Source: Macrotis lagotis
Lineage: Eukaryota > Chordata > Mammalia > Peramelemorphia > Peramelidae
Reading direction: 5' to 3'
Assembly (NCBI RefSeq): GCF_037893015.1
Contig: NC_133658.1
Span: 143,831,982-143,895,981 of the forward strand
Length of the DNA: 64,000 bases
Below the pieces are notes generated by a model. That model saw only the letters and a list, made by a program, of their open reading frames with translations, was not told the origin of the DNA and searched no databases. How positions within the stretch are numbered: the first letter of the stretch is position 1; every line of letters starts with the position of its first letter. Made by a program: the position numbers and the translations under genes. Below are positions 1 to 10,440 of the stretch, in pieces.

Positions 1-130
1 TCACATTCAACTGAGATCAATGTATATCATGGAAACAATGTAAAGACTAACAGACTGCCTTCTGTGGGAGGAGGGAAGCAAGAATGGGGGGGGGGGTTGT
101 AAAACTCAAAATAAAATCTTCCAAAAAAAA
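1..130 (+). mobile_element. L1 3' end (marsupial type)
   Basis: The text 'gatcaatgtatatcatgg', then a G-run, 'ttgtaaaactcaaaataaaa' and an A tail is the standard 3'UTR end of marsupial L1. It recurs in this window at about 2180-2300 and 63480-63600. The rest of the element lies left of the window. Confidence 0.8.
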
Positions 131-347
131 TTGTATGCCCCTCTAGATCAGATTTTTTTAAATTTTATATTCCTAAGTGTCTGGGATAATAATAGTAAAT
201 GCTTGTTGACTGATTTAGTCACCCTCAGAAAACTGTCACTGAAGTTATTAAGCAGAAAACTGAAACCAGCACCAAAAGAGGAGTTCTAAAAATGGCAACA
301 GTCACAGAATTCAAAGAAGCTGAAAGTTTATGTGAGTGGATCCCCCA

Positions 348-471
348 GGGGTGGCTAGGTGGCGCAGTGGATACAGCACTGGCCCTGGAGTCAGGAGTAC
401 CTTAGTTCAAATCTGGCCTCTGTGTGGCCTTGGGCAAGCCACTTAACCCCATTGCCTTGCAAAAACTAAAT
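348..471 (+). repeat. tRNA-headed marsupial SINE, internally shortened
   Basis: It shows the head GGTGGCTAGGTGGCGCAGTG and the tail CCTTGGGCAAGCCACTTAAC...TTGCCTTGCAAAAA. The middle CAGACACTTAATAATTACCTAG block is missing. The stretch between this copy and the next (481-660) shows nothing I can name. Confidence 0.85.
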
Positions 472-663
472 GGACCCCCAAACTGAACAGGAATCCTTCC
501 TGGCTTCTACTTGAAGTCCTCCAGGCTGGTGTGCAGCCTCTCCCTGAAGCTATCCAGGGATGAGGAGCTCACTGCCTTGGGGATTAAACAGTTCCACTCT
601 CTAGTTGGGATGGTAAGCAACATTTTACATCTTCTAATGCCCCTTAGGGACATTATCATATCT

Positions 664-805
664 AGGGACAGCAAGATGGTGCAGTGGCTAGAGAACCAGC
701 CCTGGAGTCAGGAGGATCTGAGTTTAAATGCAACTTCATTCACTTAATAATTGCCTGTGTGACTTTGGGCAAATCATTTAACCCCATTGCCTTAAATAAA
801 ATTTG
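664..805 (+). repeat. tRNA-headed marsupial SINE, diverged
   Basis: It has the same head-to-tail order as the other short SINEs, with many substitutions (GACAGCAAGATGGTGCAGTG at the head), so it is an older copy. It makes a short chance open frame at 511-747 that is not a gene. Confidence 0.75.
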
Positions 806-1934
806 TTTGAAAAGAACATAGCTAGTCCATCTGTCTTATATATGACAAGCCTTATGAAATTTAATAAGAGCTATCATGAAGGAATAATACCTTACCCTGC
901 AACTTACTTTGCACAATTTAAGAAAGCACTTGGTAAACCAATATTATCTCTAACACCATTTTGAGCCTGTTTCTTTAAGTGACTCTCCTCTCCCCCCCCC
1001 TCCAGAAATGGGAGAGGTGTTTATTTTTTTCTTCAATCTACCATATATTCTACAGAAGATAAGAACTAAAGTAACAGCAGTCCTGCCCATTGGTGAGCAA
1101 CTGGTGAATTGGATGTAACTTATATTCATCACTTCATGCTGTACTTGTATAACTGCTTCTTCCAAGATAAACATGTGGTTTGCTTCTCATTCAAGAAATC
1201 TGCCTCTAGAGGCCACCTGCTTTTGCTCTTTATAGTCCAGGCCCTGTGTTAGGCATTGGATATGTAAAGACAAGAAAACAGCCTTTTCCCTCAAGTTCAT
1301 AAGCTATTGAGGGAAACATAAATTGAGTGTTCCATCCTTTAAAAGACTGAAAATGTGGACTTCTTAGTAATGTCAGCATTGGGAGCTAAGGACAAGCTAG
1401 ATTCACTTGAAGAAAGGCAGTTTCATGATTACAAGTGGTCCAGCAAAATGCTACAATATACCTAAATGGAAGGGAAGAAAACTTTCAGCAGCTCTGTTTC
1501 CCCCTTTGTCACATATACTCAAAGCTTGAGTTCACTTCTCTGTACTTTTGGAAGAGTGTGCCCCAGGATCTGAGGTGGGGGAAGTGATATTTTATCCTGT
1601 TCCTACAATATATGGTACCACAGTAACTAACTGGGTTTTTAAATATTTTTTTAATTTTTATTCATTTTAAACTAAGATACAAAATAGAAAAAACTTCCAC
1701 GTACCCAGCACAACACAGAAGATTTAATATAAAATCATAAATTTCTATTTCGAACTACTTCATTTTGAAAAATTATGTAATAATATTTTTTCAAAGCTAT
1801 CCAGCTTTGCTTACTTCTAAGTTTTCTTTTGTTCTCTGCTATGCACTTTTTTCTCTCTCCCTCACACATACACACATATACATTAGGCCATCCTATATAT
1901 ACTTCTATTTATAATTTCTCCAGAAGTGGACAGT
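806..1934. other. intergenic, no gene seen; weak L2 tail near 1235-1350
   Basis: There are no splice-linked or conserved coding frames. Positions 1235-1350 (CAGGCCCTGTGTTAGGCATT... then 'aagctattgagggaaacata') read as the 3' end of an antisense L2. The remainder is unique-looking AT-rich DNA. Confidence 0.5.
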
Positions 1935-2346
1935 ATCCAACATGGGGCTGATGATCAACCTTGATGGACTCACTCATTCCATCAGAGCAACAACCAGGGA
2001 CAATTTAGTGCTTTCTGCAATGGAGAATACCATTTGTATCCAGAGAAAGAACTGTGGCGTTTGAACAAAGATCAAGGACTATTAACTTAAATTTAGAAAA
2101 AGAAACTGATATCTTAATTGTCTAATCTTGCTATCTCTCATACTTTATGTTTCTTCCTTAAGGATATAATTTCTCATCACATTCAATTTGGATCAATGTA
2201 TACCATGGAAACAATGTAAAGATTGGCAAATTGCCTTTTGTGGGGGATTGGGGGAGGCAAGTATGATTAGGGAAAAAAATTGTAAAACAAAATAAATAAA
2301 ATATAAAAAAGTAGACAGTATCTTCCTTCATAGTTCCAGGTCTGCA

Positions 2347-2385
<39 letters not shown>

Positions 2386-2560
2386 ATGGCCATTTGGTAC
2401 ATACTTCTATGTATTGATTTCTCTGGAAGTGGATAGTACCTTCATAGAGCCAAGTCTATCTACACACACACACACACACACAGCCATCTGATATATATTT
2501 CTATTTATCAGTTTCTCTGGAAGTGAATAGTATCTTCCTTCATAGGTCCAAGTCTTTTCA
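1850..2560. repeat. three-copy imperfect tandem unit built around (CA)n, split by an L1
   Basis: A unit of roughly 100-150 bases occurs three times: a CA run, then 'gccatctgatatatacttct', 'tttctctggaagtggatagt' and 'atcttccttcataggtccaag'. CA tracts lie near 1860-1885, 2345-2383 and 2462-2482. The first unit is broken by the L1 at 1936-2308. The text resembles antisense L1 3'UTR, so the array probably arose inside an older L1. Confidence 0.65.
1936..2308 (+). mobile_element. 5'-truncated L1, 3'UTR end
   Basis: It runs from 'aacatggggctgatgatcaa' to the A-rich tail. Imperfect TSDs flank it: GTGGACAGTATC on the left and GTAGACAGTATC on the right, fixing it as an insertion into the tandem CA unit. 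Confidence 0.8.
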
Positions 2561-3510
2561 TGGTACCTACTCATCATTCCTTATAACACAGTGGTATTCT
2601 ATCACAACTATATATCACAACTTGTTCTGGCATTCCTCAATTGAAGAACATCTAACATTTTAGCAAATTTGATAGGTGTAAGATGATATATCAAAGTTGA
2701 TTTAACTTGAATTTCTCTTACCAATAATGATTTAGTGCATTTTTTCATGAGCTATAGTTTTGATTTATCAAAATACTGCTTGTTCATATTCTTTGATTCT
2801 CAGGGAATGATAAATATTCTTATAAATTTAACAAAATTCTTTGTGTATTTGAGAAATGAGACCTTTATTTCAGAGTGTCCATCAAAATTTTCTCCCAATT
2901 TTCTGCTTTCCTTCTGATCTCAGCCACATAGGTTTTATTTGGACATGAACTTTTAAATTTAATATTATTGAAATTATCCTTTTTATACCTCACAGTGCTC
3001 TCTATCTCATTTATTCAAAAATAGTTCTCTCTCATAAGCCTGATAAATAATATGTTCCATGTTCTTCTAATTTTCTTGTGATCTCTCCCTTTCTATCTAG
3101 GTCATGAATCCATTTTTACTTTATTTTGGTTCATGATTTATGGCCAATTTCTGCCAGATTGCTTTCTAGCTTTCTCAATAATTTTTTTTTACCAAATAAT
3201 GAATTCTAATCCCCAAAACTTAAATCTTCACATTTGTCAAACACAAGGTTACTATAATCCTTCACTACTGTGTGTTGTATATCTACTCCATTCACTGATC
3301 TATCTTTCTATCTCTTAACTAGTACCAAATAGTTTTTATATTTATTGCCTTAGTATGTAGTTTGTACTTTACTCTCTCATTCTAAAACTTCAGGGCAGTT
3401 TTCTTTAATAATTTCTTGTAATATTGTATCACCTTTTTAAAATTGTAACTTTCAGGTAATCCAACAATTCTTACAGTCTTTTCTTGATCTGTTCACCAAA
3501 TCTGTTGTTT
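2560..3510 (-). mobile_element. old L1 fragment, antisense (ORF2 and other parts)
   Basis: The + strand reads as reverse-complement L1 ORF2, including 'tcactgatctatctttctat' and 'agtaccaaatagtttttata'. Positions 3380-3510 look like reversed ORF1 text. It is heavily diverged, with many stops and no protein capacity. Confidence 0.65.
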
Positions 3511-3961
3511 TTCTTTTTTATATTTTTTCATTAAATATTTCCTAATTACATGTAAAAAAATTAATGTTCACTTTTTAAATTGAATTTAAATTTAAATTCC
3601 ACCCTGAGAAGATGAGTAAGACAACATAGATTATACATGTGAAGTCAGCCAAAACATCTTTCAAGATTAGCCATTTTGCAAAAGAAAACATACACACACA
3701 CAAGAAAATGAAATTAAAAAAAAGTATGTTTCAATATGCACTCAAGAGTTCAACAGTTCTCTATATGAAGGTAGATAGCATTTTGGAACTGTTTTGGATA
3801 ATTGCCATAATCAGAATACCTAAATCTATCATAATTGATCATTTTTATAATACTGTTCTTACTGAGGATAATGTTCTCTTGGTTCTGCTAAATTCATTTT
3901 CTACATCAGTTCATGTAAGTCTTCCCAGGCTTTTCTGAAACCACCTCCCTTATTATCATTT

Positions 3962-4210
3962 CTTATATTGGAGTTAGGTGACACAATGGTTAAAGCACTG
4001 GGTTTGGGATCAGGAAGATTCATCCTTGTGAGTTCAAACACCTACTAGCTATGTGACCTAAAGCAAATTATCTAACTCTGTTTGCCTCAATTATTACTTT
4101 TCTATAAAAATAAGCCAAAGAAAGAAATAGCAAACTACTTTCATTTCTTTGTCTAGAAAAACCTCAAAAGGACTCACAAAGAGTCAGACATGGCTAAAAA
4201 CAATAAATTA
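3962..4210 (+). repeat. MAR1-type CORE-SINE
   Basis: It has the tRNA-like head (GGAGTTAGGTGACACAATGG), then a CORE-like body with 'tttgcctcaatt', 'aatagcaaactactttcatt' and the tail 'cacaaagagtcagacatggc'. This is the longer, older relative of the short SINE in the window. Confidence 0.8.
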
Positions 4211-4216
4211 TATCAT

Positions 4217-4416
4217 AAGGGTAATTAGGTGGTACAGTGAATTTAGCACCAACCCTGAAGTTAGGAGGACCTGAGTTCAAATCCAGGCTCAGACACTTGA
4301 AACTTACTATGTAACCTTGGGTATATCACCCAATCCCATTGCCACACACAAAAATATAATTATATATATATATATATATATACATATATATATGTATATA
4401 TATATATATATATATC
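4217..4416 (+). repeat. short tRNA-headed SINE with (TA)n tail
   Basis: The SINE body is at about 4217-4355, with GGTAATTAGGTGGTACAGTG at the head and a decayed tail. It is followed by a TA microsatellite at 4356-4416, probably grown from the A-rich tail. Confidence 0.75.
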
Positions 4417-4669
4417 ATAATTTATTTAGTCATTCTCCTTCAATTTCCAATTCTTTGCTCCCACAAAAAAGAGCCCCTATAAATATTTTGTACAAAAAAG
4501 TCCTTTTCCCTTTGATCTCTTTTGGATATAGACCTAGGAATTGTATTACTGGATCAAAGGGTATATGTAGTTTTATAACCCATTCAGCATAGTCCTAAAG
4601 TTCTCCAGAATGGGTGGAATAATTTATAGTCTAGATGCAAATGGAATGGATTACATTCATTTTTTTTCT

Positions 4670-4910
4670 GAAACTGACCTCTCAAAGGTGAACTTGTATG
4701 ATCTAGATTTGAACCCAGGTCTTCCCAACTAGGAATAGTCATGTTGCCTCTTACCATCATAATGTAATGCCACACAAATTTAAATTATAACCATTTTTCT
4801 AACACACCTTCATCCTTTGGCTTTCATGATGCTATGTTCTCTTGGTTCTCTTTTTGCCTAACTGCTCATTCTGTACCTCATTAAGTAGTTCATTTTTCTC
4901 CTCTTGGAAT
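4670..4910. repeat. MIR-like fragment (-) then L2 fragment (+)
   Basis: 4670-4770 holds antisense MIR-type text ('gatttgaacccaggtcttcc'). 4800-4910 resembles sense L2 internal text (CTTGGTTCTC...CTGCTCATTC). Both are short and decayed. Confidence 0.45.
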
Positions 4911-5280
4911 GTGGGAAATCAACCAATTAATCAATAACATTTTTATAATATTTTACATTTTTTATTTATTTACACAATACTAAAAACAGTCCTATTGTAA
5001 GAGTAAACATAATCCTCACCTCTCCCAAGAAAAATAAAAAACCTCACAAGAAATAAAATGAAAGAGGGGAAAAAAGTGCCTCAGTCTATGTTCTGATACC
5101 ATCAGCTCTCTTTCTGGGGTAGATTGCATTCTTTATCATAAGTCCATCAGAGAAGTTACTTATTTTTTCCCCCACAATTGCTATTGCTGCTTGTAATGCC
5201 CTTCATCCATTTCTCCCCACTACCATTTATTATATTTTTTCTCTCTCCTTTCACTCTATCCCTCTTCAAAAATGTACTGT

Positions 5281-5428
5281 AGGGCAGCTGAGTGGCACAG
5301 CAGACAGAGCATTGGTCTTGGGGCCAGGAGGCCCCAAGCCTACATCCCACCCCAGAGACCCCACACCCACCTAACTCCATGGCCCCAGACAGGCCATCTA
5401 ATCCCACCACCTTGCAAAAAAGTAAAAA
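5281..5428 (+). repeat. aberrant short SINE
   Basis: The head AGGGCAGCTGAGTGGCACAG and the tail 'ccaccttgcaaaaaa' fit the family. The centre is C-rich and unlike the other copies (GGGGCCAGGAGGCCCCAAGC). The + and - frames across it are chance frames. Confidence 0.65.
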
Positions 5429-5805
5429 ACAAAATGTGTTCTGATTATCCACTCCCATAATTTATCATCTCCTCTATCTCCTACATCCCCTCTCCCATCC
5501 CCTTTCTCTGCTTTTTCTTCTCAATTTCTATGCTCTATTATGTATATTGTTTCCTTTCTGAGCCATTTCCAATGAGAATGAAGGCTCCTTCAATCCCTCT
5601 CACTTTCCCCCCTTCCATACCATTGCAAAAGATATTTCTTGACTCTTACATGGAATATCTTATTCTGTTCTCCCTCTTTTCCTTTCTCCCAGTACATTTC
5701 CCTTTCACCCATTGACTCCATTTAAAAACATATTATACCTTCAAATTTGGCTCTCTCCTGTGTCTCAACTATAAAAGCTCCTTCTAACTGCTCTATTAGT
5801 TTCTT

Positions 5806-5957
5806 TTTTTAAAGGTTTTTGCAAGGCAAATGGGGTTAAGTGGCTTGCCCAAGGCCACACAGCTAGGTAATTATGAAGTGTCTGAGGCTGGATTTGAACT
5901 CAACTACTCCTGACTCCAGGACAGGTGCTCTATCCACTGCATCACCTAGCCACCCCT
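5806..5957 (-). repeat. short tRNA-headed SINE, antisense
   Basis: It is a near full-length antisense copy: 'tttttgcaaggcaaatgggg' to 'atcacctagccacccc'. It is inserted in the antisense L1/HAL1-like element, whose text resumes on the right with a repeat of 'tctaactg..ctattaa'. Confidence 0.9.
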
Positions 5958-8061
5958 CTAACTGTTCTATTAAATGAGAAGGTTCATATGAGTATCATCT
6001 TCCCATGGAGGAGTACACACAGTTCATCAGCAGTAAATCCCTCATAATTTACCCTTCTCATCTACTCTCTATGCTACACCTGAGTCCTATACTTGAAGAT
6101 CAAACTTTCTGTTCAACTCTGGTCATTTCAACAGGAGCATTTGAAATTCCATTTCATTGAAAGTCAATTTTTTCTCCTGGAAGATGATGTTCAGTTTTGC
6201 TGGGTAATTGATTCTTGGTTGCATTCCAAGCTCTTTTGCCTTCTGAAATATTATATTCCAAACCATACGAGCCCTTAATGTGGATGCTGTTAAGTCCTGT
6301 GTGATCCTGACTGCCACTCCACGATATTGGAATTGTTCTGTTATGGCTGCTTGTAGTATTTTCTCTTTGACTTGGGAATTCTAGAACTTGGCTATAATAT
6401 TCCTGGAGGTTATTTTTTTGGATCTCTTTCAGGAGAAGATCAGTGGATTCTCTCAATTTCTATTTTGCCCTCTGCTTCTACGTTATCAGGGCAATTTTCC
6501 TGTAGGAATTCTTTAAAAATGAAGTCAAGGCTCTTTTCCTGATCATGACTTTCAGATAGCCCAATCATTTTTAAATTCTCTCCTATATCTCTTTTTCCAG
6601 ATCCATTTTTTCCCAGTAAGCTATTTCATGTTTTCTTTTAGTTTTTCATTCTTTTAATATTGTTTTATTGTGTCTTGATTCCTTACAAAGTCGTTGGCTT
6701 CCTTTAGCTCCATTCTACATTTGAAGGATTTGTTTTCTTCAGAGAGTTTTCTTATCTCCTTTTCCATCTGTCTAATTCTGCTTTTTAAGGTATATTTCTC
6801 CTCATTAACTTTTTGAACTGTTTTTTTCCATTTGACCTATACTAGTTTTTAGTATGTTATTTTCTTCAGCACTTTTTTTGTAGATCTCCATGACTAAGCT
6901 GCTGACTTGGTTTTCACATTTTTCCTGCATCTCCCTCATTTCTCTTCCCAATTTTTCCTCTACCTCCCTTATTTGATTTTCAAACTCTTTTTTGAGCTCT
7001 GAAATAGCCCTGAGACCAACTTCTATATTTTTTGGAGGATTTAGATGCAGAAGTTTGGAGTATGCTTTGGTCCTCCATGGAACCAAAGTAATTGTCTATG
7101 GTCCCATTCCTTTTTTTCTGTTTACTCATTTCCCCAGCCTTTGCCTGGTTTGGGGGGGTGCTTCCTGAGCTTTTGAATACTATTGGGACACCCCCACAAG
7201 ACCTCAGTTCCTTCACAGTCTTATGGGGGGGTCTGACTGCCCTCTTGCTTGTGCTCTAATCTGTGTATGACCATAAGGACACCCCTTTGCCCTGGGGCTA
7301 TTAGGAGGGTCCTTGCTCTATGAAAATAGGGGGCCCTCAGATTACAATCAGGGTCTTAATATGTCCCAGGGCCAGAGGAGAGACCTCAACAGTCTCCCCC
7401 CACCCCCTTATCTTCTGTGGGCTGAGTGTTCTGGAAGCAGCTTCTGGGGAGCTCCCTGCTGGGCGGCTCTGCAGGCCTGCTTCCATTTCCTGAGATCTGG
7501 GCTGCAATGAGGGCCGTGGCCACACTGAGAAGGGCTACAATGGCTCCCACTCACTCTAGCAGAGGTTTCCCTGCTGATCTGCCAAGTTGTGCTTGGTGTT
7601 CCCTCAGTTGCCAGGTCAGGAAACTGCTTTGGTTGCTGGGAGCTGGTGCTTCCCAGGACCCAAGTGCCCAGGCACCCATGGGGCTGTTCCTAGAAGACTG
7701 GAACTCCTTCACTCCAGTGCAATGTTCCTGGCTTTGCTGCCACCCCCTCTACCTCCATGGAACAGAGCTTTCCCATGATCTTCCAGGTTACCTTGAGCTG
7801 GAGAATTGTCTCACTGGATCTTTCTGTGAGTTCTATCTCTTAAAAATTTAGTTAGAACCATAATTTTAAGATTTTTGGAATATTTTAGAGACAGCTTCTA
7901 GGACAGGTTGTTCTCATGCTGCCATCTTGTCTCTGCCCCAGTTGTTTTTTTTTAATAAGATTTTTCATGTTCTCTTCTATTTTTTAATTCTTTTGATTTT
8001 GCTTTATTATTTATTGGTGTCTTAAGTCATTAGCTTCTCCTTGCCCAATTCTAGTTCTGGG

Positions 8062-8209
8062 TTGGTTTTTTTTGCAAGGCAATGGGGTTAAGTGGCTTGC
8101 CCAAGGCCACACAGCTAGGTAATTATGAAGTGTCTGAGGCTGGATTTGAGCTCAGGTACTCCTGACTCCAGGGCCAGTGCTCTATCCACTGCACCACCTA
8201 GCTGCCCCC
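8062..8209 (-). repeat. short tRNA-headed SINE, antisense
   Basis: It reads 'ttttgcaaggcaatggggtt' to 'gcaccacctagctgccccc' with little divergence. Confidence 0.9.
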
Positions 8210-8221
8210 TAAACTGGTATT

Positions 8222-8370
8222 TCTTTTGGCAAGGCATGAGGTTAAGTGACTTGCCTAAGGTCACACAGCTAGGTAATTATTAAGTATATGAGGGAATATT
8301 TGAACTCAGGTCCTCTTGACTCCAGGGCTGGTGCTGTGTCCACTGTGTCACTTAGCTGCCTCTGAAACTG
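8222..8370 (-). repeat. short tRNA-headed SINE, antisense, older
   Basis: It lies almost directly after the previous copy in the same orientation ('ttttggcaaggcatgaggtt' to 'gtcacttagctgcctctgaa'). It carries more substitutions than its neighbour. Confidence 0.85.
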
Positions 8371-8400
8371 TTATTGTTTAACTGAAATAAGACAGCTAAT

Positions 8401-8937
8401 GGTCAGCAATTACTGTCTTCAAGAACATGAGTTTTTTAGACACATAATGATCAGTTCTTTATTTTCGCATAGATTCCAAAAGGGACTAAAAATAAGAAAA
8501 ATTATGCTTGGTCAAAAGGAAAAGTTTACACTTCAAACATGAAAACAAACAGTAAAATGGACTACAGAGTGGATAATGGAATCTCCAAACCCAAAAACTT
8601 TCAAAAAAGGACTAACAAGTTACTGTTAAATGAATGAAGTAGATTAGTTACATATCTGAAAACTATACCACATAATCTCTGGAAGATTCTTTTAGCTTTT
8701 ATTTTCTGTGATTAATATTTGGTTAGAATTCAGAGAATTGAAGGAATCATAAATGTGAGAGCATCTATAGTTCAATATGGTATTGGAATTGATTTGCCAA
8801 AGAATTTTAGTGTCAGAGTCATGTGATGGAGGATTTCTAATTATGAAGATATCTTCCGGAAGTAATTCCATGAGACACATATTATAAGATGGGTTTCTGG
8901 GCTGCATCTAAACTATGACTGATGACTTTTTGGATTT
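8401..8937. other. intergenic, nothing recognised
   Basis: AT-rich with no known repeat text and no plausible exon. A minus frame at 8692-8907 shows no family features. Confidence 0.5.
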
Positions 8938-8943
8938 GATTTC

Positions 8944-9202
8944 TGTTGAGTCCCTTTCTGGACTCCCTCAATCTTTCCCCAGGTGAGCATTGAAGGGGTG
9001 GGAGACAAGGAAGACAAGTTCTCCCTTTGTACAGCAAGGTCTCCAAGGTCTCCATTTATTGAACCAAATACCAGCGCTTAAATACCTCCCCAGTCTCTAA
9101 TCCACTCCCACTCCTATGGCACTTAGTAAGATAAGGCTCTGGTGCTCAAGGACACCAGGTGAAGATAATTTACCGTACTCCTATACACAACAGTCTCTAA
9201 CA
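8944..9202 (-). mobile_element. solo LTR of an endogenous retrovirus (fossil)
   Basis: Read on the minus strand it begins TGTTAGAGACTG and ends GGGACTCAACA, the TG...CA termini of an LTR. Inside is a TATA-like TATTTAAG and, about 20 bases on, an AATAAA signal (CAATAAATGG). It is flanked by a perfect 6-base duplication, GATTTC, at 8938-8943 and 9203-9208. No internal retroviral sequence is attached, so this is a recombined solo LTR of 259 bases. A 6-base duplication is usual for class II (ERVK-like) elements, so that class is inferred. Clean termini suggest moderate rather than very old age. Confidence 0.85.
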
Positions 9203-9208
9203 GATTTC

Positions 9209-9420
9209 AACCGAAAAAGGAAGAATTAATTGATGACCTAAAAATTAACTTTAGGGAAGGTAATAAAAATTATTTAATTGGAAATTCTAAACTAAGCAGC
9301 AAGATTAAGAAAATAAATATCAAGAAAACCAATTTTACCAAAATAAGACTAGGTAAAATAAAAGCTTAAGAGGAAAAGTCTAGTAAAGCAGGCTGTTGTT
9401 TAAAAAAAATCTAGTATTGA
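9209..9420. other. intergenic, A-rich, nothing recognised
   Basis: A-rich sequence with no repeat or coding text that I can name. Confidence 0.5.
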
Positions 9421-10440
9421 GAGAGGCAGCAGGTATGGAACATAAATGAACTGGGAGTAAGGAAGATCTGTTTCAAATAATTCCTAAGATCATGGACAAA
9501 TTACTTAGCTACTGAGCTTCAGTATCTTCCTCTGCATAATTCTGATAAAAATGACCTACCTCGATGTGGGAAAACTGGGACACTAAAACATTGGTAGAAT
9601 TATGAACTGATCCAACATTTCTAGAAAAGAATTTGGAATTATGCCCAAAAGACAATAAAACTGTGCATATCCTTTGATCTAGAAATACCTCTACTAGGTC
9701 TGAATCCCAAAGAGATCATGAAAAAGGGTTAAAATACAGACATGTACAAAAATATTTACAGCAGCTCTTTTCATAGTGGCAAAGAATTGGAAATTAAGGG
9801 GATGCCCACCAATTGAGGAATGGCTGAATAAATGGTATATGAATGTGATGGAACACTATTCTTCTATAGGAAATCATGAGGGATGAGACTTCAGAATAGC
9901 CTGGAAAGACTTGCATGAACTGATGCTAAGTGAAATGAGCAGAACCAGAAGAATACTGTACACACTAACAGCAATATTAAGTGATAATCAGCTATGATGA
10001 ATTTGTTCATTTCAGCAATACAATAATCAAAGACAATTCTAAAAGACTTTGAAGGAAAAATAACATCCATGGCCAGAGAAGGAACTGTGAAGTTTAAATG
10101 CAGACCAAAGCTTACTATCTTCAATTTTTTAACATCTTAGATATTTTTCTTCTCAAAAATATTTTTTCCACTTTGATGCTTCTTTCACATGATTAATATG
10201 GATTTGTGTTTAAAATGGTTGTACTTGTAGAGTCTATATTAAATTGCTTTCTGTCAGGGGAAGGGGAGGGAAGAAAAGGAGGGAGGAAAATGTAAAACTC
10301 AAGACCTAGCAAAAAAAGATTATTGAAAACTTAAAAGAAATTACCTACCTCATGGGGTTGTTGTGAGGCTTAAATGAGATATATGTAAAATTCTATGTAA
10401 ACTTTGAAGTGCTATGTAAGAGTTATTATTATTCTTGAAA
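9421..10440 (+). repeat. MIR-type SINE split by an L1
   Basis: The 5' half is at 9421-9559 (tRNA-like head, 'acaaattacttagctactga', 'cttcctctgcataattctga'). The 3' half resumes at about 10341 with 'cctcatggggttgttgtgag' and 'taaatgagatatatgtaaa'. Together they make one MIR-type element. Confidence 0.75.
9560..10333 (+). mobile_element. 5'-truncated L1 inserted in a MIR
   Basis: It starts at 'gatgtgggaaaactgggaca' (ORF2 C-terminal region) and runs through the ORF2 tail and 3'UTR to an A-rich tail near 10333. It is flanked by a duplication of ACCTACCTC (about 9551-9559 and 10342-10350). The frame is full of stops. Confidence 0.85.

Larger units (their letters stand above)
3525..4640 (-). mobile_element. 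old L1 3' end, antisense, interrupted by two SINEs
   Basis: L1 3'UTR and ORF2-tail text (TCAGTTCATGTAAGTCTTCC at about 3907) stops at about 3957. It resumes at about 4418 with 'tttccaattctttgctccca' and 'tactggatcaaagggtatat'. A MAR1-type SINE and a short SINE sit in the gap. Confidence 0.7.
4950..7937 (-). mobile_element. ORF1-bearing L1, possibly HAL1-type half-L1, antisense
   Basis: Reading the minus strand, the 5' end at about 7937 is GGGGCAGAGACAAGATGGCA, a typical L1 5' start. A long 5'UTR follows, then an ORF1 start at 7129 (MSKQKKRNGTIDNYFGSMED). A coiled-coil segment follows (6805-7086, EFENQIREVEEKLGREMREM), then the RNA-binding and C-terminal parts (GKRAWNATKN..., about 6154-6400). 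The frame is broken in several places. Downstream I see no ORF2 reverse transcriptase text, only A/G-rich sequence to about 4950. Either ORF2 was deleted or this is a HAL1-like element. Two SINEs sit inside it. The left end is uncertain. Confidence 0.6.
7938..8400 (-). mobile_element. L1 ORF1 fragment, antisense, carrying two SINEs
   Basis: 7938-8060 matches the reversed ORF1 coiled-coil text seen at about 6600-6720 ('tcatgttctcttctattttt', 'ttaagtcattagcttctcc'). It is an independent, older L1 piece abutting the 5' end of the neighbouring L1. Confidence 0.6.

Noticed and set aside
2158-2379. Minus frame beginning with a Cys-Val repeat
   Set aside because: It is translation of a CA/TG microsatellite joined to L1 3'UTR.
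4356-4416. Long TA tract as a possible origin or cruciform element
   Set aside because: It is an ordinary TA microsatellite grown from a SINE tail. Similar tracts occur at 22278 and 22533.
7313-7851. Plus-strand frame of 141 codons (7426-7851)
   Set aside because: It lies antisense within the 5'UTR of the L1/HAL1-like element and is not a host gene.
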